A DNA stretch of 10,982 nt from assembly GCA_030672555.1 (NCBI GenBank), contig DAOVGD010000006.1, positions 1 through 10,982 on the forward strand, written 5' to 3'. Of the stretch, positions 1 to 5,752 are shown one piece after another (positions within the stretch are counted from its first letter, which is position 1; each line of letters begins with the position of its first letter). Origin of the DNA: Desulfobacterales bacterium. GTDB lineage: Bacteria; Desulfobacterota; Desulfobacteria; Desulfobacterales; C00003106. A model generated the notes under the pieces. The model was given only the letters and a program-made list of their open reading frames with translations, was not told the origin of the DNA and searched no databases. The position numbers were made by a program, and so were the translations under genes.

Positions 1-926
1 TTGGCAAGCAAACTTATGGGGGTGGCGATGATATGGAACATCTTGCTGAAAGGGAGGTAGGCCAGACCAAAAAAGCAGGCAAGGATGTGAATATACCACA
101 AAACGTTAGAGCTTCCCACCCGGTCCAACGTTAAAGCAATCGGATTCAGGATTTTGGCCACCGCATATCCTGTAAAGGCCCATTTCGGAGAGGAATGACA
201 GTCGGCGCAATTCATCTCGTGAATCTCTCTGCCTCGTGCCAAAACTTCTTGATCAAAGGGACCTTTCACATTCGGGGAAACCACACCAAGATCCTGAATC
301 CAATAGCTTTCAAGTACTCGTATTTCCTTTTCATCAACCAGACCGCTCCAATTCCCAACCATGTTCTGAAACTCAGTGTGGGACATGATTTTTGTCCCTT
401 CCAGAAGTACGCCCGAAATCATAATGACGGCCAGGATAATGATAGCGTAGTGATCCATGGCGTTGGTCTTGAGACGAGGCACTTTTAGTACAAACCGTCG
501 ATATACGGCAATCCCAAGTCCGGCGATCACCATAACGCCGAAAAGATCTCTCAGGAAAAGAAACGGGTTTAGCGTGGAATAATACTCGCTAAACAGGGAT
601 ACGGTTATAACCTCGGCAAGGGCATGCATAAGCAGCAACAGCATGAAACCGCCATATATGAGCATATGCATCAACCAGCGGAGAAGATTTTCTTTCAGAA
701 TCCTTTTCTGTAGCAGCACATCAAGTATGAAAACCTTCATAAGGATCAGGATTTTTGAACTGAAAATAACTCCCAATATTCCTTTGGCAGCCGCAAAGAT
801 TCTCTCGGAAGTTGTGATGTCTTTGGCCGAAATGCCGATTTTTCGTGAGAACCAGGTAGAAATCTTGTAGATCAGGCCGAGAATGAAGATGGCAAGAGAG
901 GTGTAAAGAAGTACATTAAACACCAT
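1..926 (-). CDS. NarI-like membrane cytochrome b with an added CXXCH c-heme site (3' end off window)
   Basis: Translating back from ATG at 926 gives 308 residues without a stop before the left edge. An AGGAGG (940-935) sits 8 bases before the ATG. The protein is strongly hydrophobic, with membrane segments near residues 2-20, 49-69, 83-110, 128-143, 158-176 and 273-305. His280 and His298 are 18 apart in the last segment, the same spacing as the NarI heme b ligands His187 and His205; His87 and His101 in the third segment are candidates for the other pair. Between segments 5 and 6 is a soluble stretch of about 95 residues with one CXXCH (C240, C243, H244), a covalent c-heme site. Family knowledge: NarI-type subunits (DsrM, TmcC/HmeC, HdrE and the cytochrome domain of EtfAB:menaquinone oxidoreductases) exchange electrons between quinones and a cytoplasmic iron-sulphur partner. 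That partner, as a separate HdrD-like gene or a fused C-terminal domain, would lie left of position 1. The exact subfamily cannot be decided. Confidence 0.8.
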   Translation of the reverse strand, partial: MVFNVLLYTSLAIFILGLIYKISTWFSRKIGISAKDITTSERIFAAAKGILGVIFSSKILILMKVFILDVLLQKRILKENLLRWLMHMLIYGGFMLLLLMHALAEVITVSLFSEYYSTLNPFLFLRDLFGVMVIAGLGIAVYRRFVLKVPRLKTNAMDHYAIIILAVIMISGVLLEGTKIMSHTEFQNMVGNWSGLVDEKEIRVLESYWIQDLGVVSPNVKGPFDQEVLARGREIHEMNCADCHSSPKWAFTGYAVAKILNPIALTLDRVGSSNVLWYIHILACFFGLAYLPFSKMFHIIATPISLLA

Positions 927-934
927 ATAATGGG

Positions 935-940
935 CCTCCT
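935..940 (-). promoter_or_regulatory. Ribosome binding site of the cytochrome b gene
   Basis: AGGAGG on the minus strand, 8 bases from the ATG at 926. It fixes the start of the left-edge gene, which has no visible stop codon in the window. Confidence 0.7.
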
Positions 941-978
941 GTATTTCGCAAAAATCTTGATCCTAGGCATAGCATGGT

Positions 979-1149
979 TCAGATATTTTTTTTAACCAGA
1001 GGCTTGCCTGGGGCACCAAAATGTTGGTTTAGAAGAATGTGGACTTCAGAGGGGAGAAGCATGGTTTCAATGGGGTATTTTTCGGTAAGCTCCTTTGACT
1101 CATTAACGTCGATCCCTCCTTTTGGGAAGGTTAGTGTTTCAGCATCCAT
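979..1149 (-). CDS. Short protein matching only the start of the RnfC N-terminal domain; possible truncated remnant
   Basis: A 56-residue reading frame from ATG 1149 to TGA 979, read directly from the minus strand. It opens with TFPKGGI, then runs through a KELTEKYPIE stretch to LLNQHFGAPGKPLVKK. This follows the order of the RnfC/RsxC N-terminal barrel-sandwich domain (GGI-HPPE, a proline-rich stretch, then QHIGAxxxPxVxVGD). The usual HPPE is replaced by DVNE, and the frame stops where the VGDxVxxGQ segment should begin, just after a run of eight A on the coding strand (993-986). No RnfC flavin, NAD or iron-sulphur region follows in any frame I read. GAGG lies 3 bases and AGG 9 bases before the ATG, so translation is plausible. 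The cytochrome b gene starts 52 bases downstream on the same strand, suggesting one operon. It may be a decayed rnfC fragment or a genuine small accessory subunit; the sequence does not decide between them. Confidence 0.55.
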   Translation of the reverse strand: MDAETLTFPKGGIDVNESKELTEKYPIETMLLPSEVHILLNQHFGAPGKPLVKKNI

Positions 1150-1189
1150 TATCCTCAACCTGTAGAATGTGTAGTTTGGCCCCGTTATT

Positions 1190-1220
1190 TATAAAGACGT
1201 GTGTAAGAAGAGAGGTGCAA
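1190..1220 (-). promoter_or_regulatory. Weak promoter candidate for the RnfC-like/cytochrome b pair
   Basis: Minus strand: TTGCAC (1220-1215) and TTTATA (1195-1190) are 19 bases apart, longer than the ideal 17. It lies about 40 bases before the ATG at 1149 and behind the stop of the response regulator. The match is weak, and the pair could instead be read from the promoter upstream of the glycosyltransferase. Confidence 0.2.
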
Positions 1221-1248
1221 AATTAGTTGCTTGATCAGATGGAACAAA

Positions 1249-1623
1249 CTATTCAGCCGAGTGACGTCCTTCCAAAGCCATCTTGATCTTTTGCTTTAGT
1301 TCACTCAAATCAGAACTTTTTACCACATAATAATCCGCGGCAATTGATTTCAGATCACCTTTAAACGAGGAGTATGCGGAACAAAGGATAACAGGAATAT
1401 TATAAAATTGTTTCCGAATGTCCTGCAAGAGGTCAAGGCCATTGTACTCTGCCATTTTAATGTCCAGAAGCACTAAGTCCGGTTTCTCCGTATCGATTTT
1501 TTCAAGGAGCTTATAACCATCACTGGTAGTGATGACATCATACCCCTCTTCCTCCAGCTCTTCTTTGTAGAGCATGAGGATGACCTCTTCATCATCCACG
1601 ATAAGAACTTTATTCTTATCCAT
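1249..1623 (-). CDS. Single-domain (CheY-like) response regulator
   Basis: The 124 residues are one complete receiver domain with no output domain. The acidic pocket is D10-D11, the phosphoacceptor is D54 in LVLLDIKM, the conserved Ser/Thr is S82 and the conserved lysine is K102. The family takes a phosphoryl group from a histidine kinase and acts by protein contact, since there is no DNA-binding part. The start at 1623 is supported by GGGGAGG (1635-1629), 5 bases upstream. No kinase is visible in the window, so it is an orphan here. It lies 61 bases downstream of the glycosyltransferase on the same strand and is probably co-transcribed with it. Regulation of that enzyme or of a remote partner is possible but is only inference. 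The assignment to the receiver family is secure; the specific role is unknown. Confidence 0.93.
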   Translation of the reverse strand: MDKNKVLIVDDEEVILMLYKEELEEEGYDVITTSDGYKLLEKIDTEKPDLVLLDIKMAEYNGLDLLQDIRKQFYNIPVILCSAYSSFKGDLKSIAADYYVVKSSDLSELKQKIKMALEGRHSAE

Positions 1624-1684
1624 AAATACCTCCCCGAGGTTAAGTTAGCTCATGCACTAAAAAAGCAAAATTTAAAATTGTGCT

Positions 1685-2893
1685 CTATTCTAACCATTTT
1701 TTCAAAAGATAAGGCTTATCTCTTTCAAATATAATACATTGTTCCTCAATCATCTCTTCGGCTTGTTGGGTAGTCATTGGCTCCGATTCAAGAACAAAGG
1801 AACAGGTGCGACCGAAATAAAGAGGTATCAATGCCTCCATAATGTTTGTTCTTTCTACCACTTTGTTTTTATAGGCCACAGCAAAATGGGTAAGTATCAT
1901 AGCCCACAAATTAGCGGGAAGTTCAAAATTTGTAAAAGAGAGCGTTTTTATTTCATTAAGTTTTTTATAAATATCTTCGGAAAGAAGTAGCCCCAAGAGC
2001 TCACTATGTTTATTCATTCCTTCAAGAAAGTTTTGATGCAAACGTTCTACGTTTACATCAACGGCAGGGGGCATCTCAATCTCTCCAAGGCCGAAGCCGA
2101 ATATGGCTGTTGGCTTGCTCCATTTAATTTCTTTCCAAAAATCAGTATCTTGTATCATCAAATCAAATATGGTCCCTACCACCTGTGAAAACATCGGCCC
2201 GAGGGCCGCGCTAGGGTCTTTGGGCTTATGAATCTTAGGCCTTCCCATAAATGATTGACAGATCGATATATTATTGGTGATTGCGGTTGTCGTCATCCAG
2301 ATATCTATCCCGAATTGAGAGATAGCGGATTCCCACATATTCTGTTTTAAATAAATTTCTGATAGATTTCCGGAAAAACCAAAGTCGCCGCCGATCGGTT
2401 GCCGAACCCTGCGGCCATATATTGAGCGGAGCATCGGATAGGCGATGTTGTTGGTAATTGTCCCGTCATATTTGTGACGTACATATAGAGGCGCTACAAA
2501 ACCAAAATCTTCAAAAAGAGGCTGGCCAAGGTTTTTGATCCAACGGGGAGTAATACTCTTGAGATCGGCGTCTACAACCACTATTGCTTCTGCGCTAAGT
2601 TCACAAGCCTTCCGAAAGAGGTTTTTAAAATTATTCCCTTTACCTTTTACCCCAGGAGGAGTCGACAGATATACCTTAGGCACCTCGGTGGGAGTTCCCA
2701 TGAAAGCCTCTTTGGTCCCGTCGGCAGAGTGGTTGTCACAATTTATGATTACAGAATTTTTATCTCCAAAATATTTTATCAGTCCTTCGCTTGCTATTTT
2801 CGTTGGATAGGAGATAAGATCAGCTTCGTTATAAGAAGGAATTCCAACTATTATTTCCGCAGACTTAATTTCGTTTGGATTTTCTTCTATCAT
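1685..2893 (-). CDS. GT81/GT2-like glycosyltransferase, glucosyl-(3-phospho)glycerate synthase-like
   Basis: The 402-residue soluble protein has a GT-A fold order. It begins with a nucleotide-sugar binding strand (EIIVGIPSYNEAD, about 13-25), followed by GVKGKGNN (81-88) and the metal-binding DAD at 108-110 inside a VVVDADL strand. PIGGDFGFSG (166-175), GIDIW (195-199) and H222 before a KP-KDP stretch line up in order and spacing with the acceptor and metal-site elements of GpgS-type enzymes (PLGGEYA, GVEIG, RAH). Members of that family transfer glucose or mannose from a nucleotide sugar to glycerate or 3-phosphoglycerate, making compatible solutes or polysaccharide primers in the cytoplasm. 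The roughly 130-residue C-terminal region is helical and unassigned. The sugar donor and acceptor cannot be told from sequence; a generic GT2 enzyme is the alternative. The ATG at 2893 has only a modest AGGGA 9 bases upstream. A promoter candidate lies at 3018-2990 and a response regulator follows. Confidence 0.75.
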   Translation of the reverse strand: MIEENPNEIKSAEIIVGIPSYNEADLISYPTKIASEGLIKYFGDKNSVIINCDNHSADGTKEAFMGTPTEVPKVYLSTPPGVKGKGNNFKNLFRKACELSAEAIVVVDADLKSITPRWIKNLGQPLFEDFGFVAPLYVRHKYDGTITNNIAYPMLRSIYGRRVRQPIGGDFGFSGNLSEIYLKQNMWESAISQFGIDIWMTTTAITNNISICQSFMGRPKIHKPKDPSAALGPMFSQVVGTIFDLMIQDTDFWKEIKWSKPTAIFGFGLGEIEMPPAVDVNVERLHQNFLEGMNKHSELLGLLLSEDIYKKLNEIKTLSFTNFELPANLWAMILTHFAVAYKNKVVERTNIMEALIPLYFGRTCSFVLESEPMTTQQAEEMIEEQCIIFERDKPYLLKKWLE

Positions 2894-2943
2894 AGAAAAA
2901 GTTCCCTATGGCAATTTGAAGAATGCGTGAGGTTAAAGTGCAA

Positions 2944-2963
2944 GACATTATTATGATGATGTC
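2944..2963. promoter_or_regulatory. Imperfect 20-base palindrome downstream of the glycosyltransferase promoter
   Basis: The ends GACAT and ATGTC are perfect complements, and 16 of 20 positions match the reverse complement. It lies about 20-40 bases past the expected transcription start of the glycosyltransferase, in the untranslated leader. It is a candidate operator or leader hairpin; the region is AT-rich, so chance is possible. Confidence 0.25.
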
Positions 2964-2999
2964 ATGCTATCTTAACTATTAACATTATTTCTATAGCAT
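2964..2999. promoter_or_regulatory. 7-base inverted repeat across the glycosyltransferase -10 box
   Basis: ATGCTAT (2964-2970) and ATAGCAT (2993-2999) are exact inverted repeats 22 bases apart. The second arm overlaps the -10 hexamer (2995-2990). The position fits a repressor site, but the arms are short. Confidence 0.25.
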
Positions 3000-3018
3000 A
3001 TGTAGCGGACACGGTCAA
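2990..3018 (-). promoter_or_regulatory. Sigma70-type promoter for glycosyltransferase and response regulator
   Basis: On the minus strand TTGACC (3018-3013) is followed, after exactly 17 bases, by TATAGA (2995-2990). The -35 matches 5 of 6 and the -10 matches 4 of 6 consensus positions. Transcription would start near 2983, leaving a leader of about 90 bases before the ATG at 2893. It lies between the zinc-ribbon gene stop and the glycosyltransferase, so the latter need not depend on upstream read-through. Confidence 0.55.
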
Positions 3019-3052
3019 TTACTAAAAACACAACACACGCTAAGTCACAAAC

Positions 3053-3529
3053 CTATTTCTCTCGGCACCAATACACACGAACAAGTCTGTCTTCATCCCC
3101 ATATTTTAGGTCAAGTGTACCTTTTTGAGAACGATAAATGGCTTCTCCGAGGCGACGCGCTAAATGTCCATCGGTGGTAGCAATCTCTAAGCCGGTTTCA
3201 GTCGACGTTTGCCACATAATACGTTTTGTGGGATCTTTGCCGCGAGCTTGATCAGCTGTATTCTTTATAAGGTTGAGGATGTTTTGCCGGCACATTTTAA
3301 AATATTTTCCCGATAGATAGAGGCACCCCCCGGGACAGCGGTCTTTGATGCGCCGGCAGGCTGGACATAACTGTATGTTAGGGTTTTCCGGCATTTGATC
3401 TTTCTCAATCCACCTTCCATTTTCATAAACCAACCTACAGTCGCCGCACACTGTTGGTTCAGCATACTTCTTTCCTTCATAATAGGGATCGTGAATCTTT
3501 TCTTGGATCAGCCTGTCCTGTCTTTTCAT
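3053..3529 (-). CDS. BCAM0308/NMD3-like zinc-ribbon protein of unknown function
   Basis: The 158-residue protein starts MKRQDRLIQEKIHDPYYEG, an opening I associate with the BCAM0308 family. It carries paired cysteines typical of zinc ribbons: C28-C31, C55-C58, C65 and C69, plus C80 and C155. The cysteine-rich N-terminal half is followed by a compact C-terminal half rich in charged residues (ending near LVRVYWCREK) with no catalytic motif I recognise. The N-terminal region resembles the zinc-binding part of the archaeal/eukaryotic ribosome-export adaptor NMD3, but a shared function should not be assumed. I chose ATG 3529 over the upstream in-frame TTG 3535, because AAGGAG (3542-3537) sits 7 bases before the ATG and only 1 base before the TTG. 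It is divergent from the ribonuclease operon across a 203-base gap that holds a hairpin repeat. Family recognition is from memory. Confidence 0.7.
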   Translation of the reverse strand: MKRQDRLIQEKIHDPYYEGKKYAEPTVCGDCRLVYENGRWIEKDQMPENPNIQLCPACRRIKDRCPGGCLYLSGKYFKMCRQNILNLIKNTADQARGKDPTKRIMWQTSTETGLEIATTDGHLARRLGEAIYRSQKGTLDLKYGDEDRLVRVYWCREK

Positions 3530-3536
3530 AGACAAT

Positions 3537-3542
3537 CTCCTT
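3537..3542 (-). promoter_or_regulatory. Ribosome binding site deciding the zinc-ribbon gene start
   Basis: AAGGAG on the minus strand, 7 bases before ATG 3529. The longer alternative start (TTG 3535) would put it 1 base away, which is unworkable. Confidence 0.7.
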
Positions 3543-3560
3543 GCTTAGATTTTATGTAAG

Positions 3561-3598
3561 CGTTCACAGGTTCAGAGTTCACCCTGAACCCGTGAACG
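3561..3598. repeat. Intergenic hairpin built of GTTCA units spaced 7-8 bases
   Basis: The 15-base arms 3561-3575 and 3584-3598 are inverted repeats with a single mismatch (3568 against 3591) and an 8-base loop. Each arm contains GTTCA-type units 7-8 bases apart (starting at 3562, 3570 and 3577 on plus; at 3597 and 3589 on minus). It sits between two divergent genes, so it is not a conventional terminator. No T-run follows on either side. It would lie in the leader of whichever gene has its promoter beyond it. Confidence 0.75.
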
Positions 3599-3696
3599 GT
3601 TACGTTTTTATTAATAATACACCACTTTTTCTTTTCATTAAACAATTTTTTTCGTTGAGTGAGTTCTGGTGCGGACAATTCACACAATCCACTCCA

Positions 3697-3725
3697 TTGA
3701 CTTTCAAGGCACGTATTGTTATCTT
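3697..3725 (+). promoter_or_regulatory. Promoter candidate directly in front of the ribonuclease gene
   Basis: TTGACT (3697-3702) and TATCTT (3720-3725) are exactly 17 bases apart; they match consensus at 5 of 6 and 4 of 6 positions. Transcription would begin near 3732, at or one base before the ATG at 3733. This would make the message leaderless, consistent with the absence of a ribosome binding site there. Confidence 0.45.
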
Positions 3726-3732
3726 GTTTTTT

Positions 3733-5751
3733 ATGAAATTAGGAACAATTGTGGAATATATAGTAGAAAAACAGATAACTTGTGGCGTTGTCCTTGACGA
3801 AAAACCGAAAAAGTTACGTATTCTCACCGAGAGTAACAGGGAGGTAAGCCTGTCGGAGAAACGGTTGACCAGCGCCTCAAAAGAATGCCTTGACATTTCG
3901 GTGGGAAGGAACGGTTTGCTGGGGCGATTAGCTGAGATTATTGCTAAGAGGAAATGCCTGAAAAAAACTGTAAATGTATTTGAAATATGGGAAGCCATGA
4001 ATAACGAAGAAAGGTGGTTTGATGCCAGGACAATAGCTGAACTCTATTTTGGGGACAACCCTTCCGAAGATCATGTGTCTGCTATAGTGCGTGCCTTCTT
4101 TGAAGACCGGCTCTATTTTAAATTTGGTACAAACCGATTTTCTCCTCGTACCGCGGAGCAGGTGGACCAACTCTTAAAGCGGAAAAAGGAAGAAGCAGAT
4201 CGGGAGCGTATGCTTGAGGCGGGGGGCAACTGGTTGAGAGACGTGATGGACACAGGAATAGGTAATTCCCCTCCCGGGGGGGATGAATTGATCGAGGTAT
4301 TAAAATCTTTTTACGTCTTTGACAAAGAAAGCCCCCATTATAGACTGGGCAGAGACCTTCTCAATCGTGCCGGTTTTCATTCTAAGGATGTTCTTTTTGA
4401 CATATTAGTCAAGTTAGGGGTGTGGGACCCAGATGAAAATTTAATCCTTGTTGAGTATGACGTACCTGATTCTTTTTCAAAAGAGATTTTAGATGGGGCT
4501 GAACGAGTTTGTCGTGATGCTGCGGGACAACCACTTGGAGTTAATTCGCTGCGTAAGGATCTTACCTGGCTTCCCACACTTACTATAGATGGACGAGGAA
4601 CCTTTGATTTTGATGATGCTTTGAGCATAGAACACGAAGAGGATGGGTATCGTGTATGGGTTCATGTAGCAGATGTAGCACATTTTATTCATCCTGGTTC
4701 TCTTTTGAACCAGGAGGCGATGTGCCGTGCATCTTCTATATATATGCCGGACAAAAGAATTCCGATGTTTCCTCCACAGATTTCTGAACAATTGTGCAGT
4801 TTGAGGTTAGAGGAAGATAAGCCGGCTTTAAGTCTAATGATAGGTATTGACCGGTCGGGCGAGGTCAGGTCATTTGAATTTGTTGAAAGTGTTATTCGAG
4901 TAGATCGTCAATTCACGTATTATGAAGCAAATAAGATGTTGGAAGCGGATAAAGAACTTGCCGCACTTTATGCTTTAGCCGTACAGTTTCGTAAGCAAAG
5001 GTTAGACGCGGGCGCTCTTCAACTTACATTTCCGGAAATTCAGATATCGATTGACGATGAAAGGTTAGTATCACTAAGTCATATTAATAGAGAAAGTCCG
5101 AGTCGAATTACGGTCGCAGAATTTATGATTATGGCCAATTGGCTGGCCGGCAGATTTCTAAGGCAAAGAGGAACACCGGCGATATATCGATCGCAAGGCG
5201 GACCAAGAGAACGCTTGTTGGGTGCAGAAGGTGGGACGTTTTTTCAGAACTGGTTGCAAAGACGCCTTATTAGCCGTGTGGTTATAAGCCCAGATGCGGA
5301 TATGCATTCTGGACTTGGACTGGATGCCTATTCATCGTGGACCTCTCCCATACGAAAGTACTTTGACTTGGTAACGCAACGTCAGATTAAAGGGGGGATC
5401 GGCAACAATTCTTGCACTTATAGCAAAAATGAGATTCGCCGAGTTATACAGGTTGTTGAGGAACCCCTGAGACGTATAATATCGGTCCAACAGAAGAGGA
5501 GACGGTATTGGCTGTTAAGATATCTGGAGCAGATAAAGGGAGAGGAAATAGAGGCATTAGTTGTCGAGAAACGGCATGATAGATACATCATTCTACTACT
5601 TAATGTTATGATGGAAACATGGCTTCCTGTGAATTGTGGGCTGGACTTAGGTCCGGGCGACACGGTATATGTAAAAGTAGACAGAGTATCCCCCCGATTG
5701 GATACTCTGTCAGTGCTATTGAGCGGCAATCAGAAGATTGGAATTGAGTGA
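3733..5751 (+). CDS. RNase II/RNase R family 3'-5' exoribonuclease
   Basis: The 672-residue protein is close in length to E. coli RNase II (644) and shorter than RNase R. The RNB catalytic domain spans about 280-560. The TIDGRGTFDFDDAL motif puts acidic residues at D286, D292, D294 and D295, with the same spacing as the RNase II catalytic aspartates D201, D207, D209 and D210. SPIRK with R541 matches the late catalytic arginine motif. The last 75 or so residues look like an S1/OB-type RNA-binding end. The N-terminal 270 residues are less typical and would thread RNA. The family degrades single-stranded RNA from the 3' end to nucleoside monophosphates in the cytoplasm. The frame is open upstream to 3541, but those 64 codons are translated hairpin repeat and AT-rich spacer, and MKLGTIVEYIVEKQ at 3733 looks like a true start. 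No ribosome binding site precedes it. mltA starts 1 base after the stop. Confidence 0.9.
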   Translation: MKLGTIVEYIVEKQITCGVVLDEKPKKLRILTESNREVSLSEKRLTSASKECLDISVGRNGLLGRLAEIIAKRKCLKKTVNVFEIWEAMNNEERWFDARTIAELYFGDNPSEDHVSAIVRAFFEDRLYFKFGTNRFSPRTAEQVDQLLKRKKEEADRERMLEAGGNWLRDVMDTGIGNSPPGGDELIEVLKSFYVFDKESPHYRLGRDLLNRAGFHSKDVLFDILVKLGVWDPDENLILVEYDVPDSFSKEILDGAERVCRDAAGQPLGVNSLRKDLTWLPTLTIDGRGTFDFDDALSIEHEEDGYRVWVHVADVAHFIHPGSLLNQEAMCRASSIYMPDKRIPMFPPQISEQLCSLRLEEDKPALSLMIGIDRSGEVRSFEFVESVIRVDRQFTYYEANKMLEADKELAALYALAVQFRKQRLDAGALQLTFPEIQISIDDERLVSLSHINRESPSRITVAEFMIMANWLAGRFLRQRGTPAIYRSQGGPRERLLGAEGGTFFQNWLQRRLISRVVISPDADMHSGLGLDAYSSWTSPIRKYFDLVTQRQIKGGIGNNSCTYSKNEIRRVIQVVEEPLRRIISVQQKRRRYWLLRYLEQIKGEEIEALVVEKRHDRYIILLLNVMMETWLPVNCGLDLGPGDTVYVKVDRVSPRLDTLSVLLSGNQKIGIE

Positions 5752-5752
5752 A

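Noticed and set aside
195..488. Plus-strand open frame of 97 residues
   Set aside because: It lies wholly opposite the cytochrome b gene, which has membrane helices, heme motifs and a ribosome binding site; this frame shows no domain and no start signal.
974..1165. Plus-strand open frame of 63 residues
   Set aside because: It is antisense to the RnfC-like short gene, which has recognisable family sequence; nothing recognisable is encoded on the plus strand.
3611..3660. Minus-strand promoter for the zinc-ribbon gene (TTGTTT with TATTAT)
   Set aside because: The spacing is about 20 bases and the region is AT-rich, so the match is not better than chance.
3541..3732. 64-codon N-terminal extension of the ribonuclease from a TTG at 3541
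   Set aside because: It translates the hairpin repeat and AT-rich spacer, has no homology-like sequence, and the family-like N-terminus begins at 3733.
4489..4791. Antisense open frames within the ribonuclease, ftsH and folP genes
   Set aside because: They are shadows of conserved genes in other frames, with no ribosome binding sites or domain features.
5738..5752. Earlier TTG start for mltA
   Set aside because: It would overlap the ribonuclease end and place five acidic/polar residues before the basic start of the signal peptide; ATG 5753 fits better.
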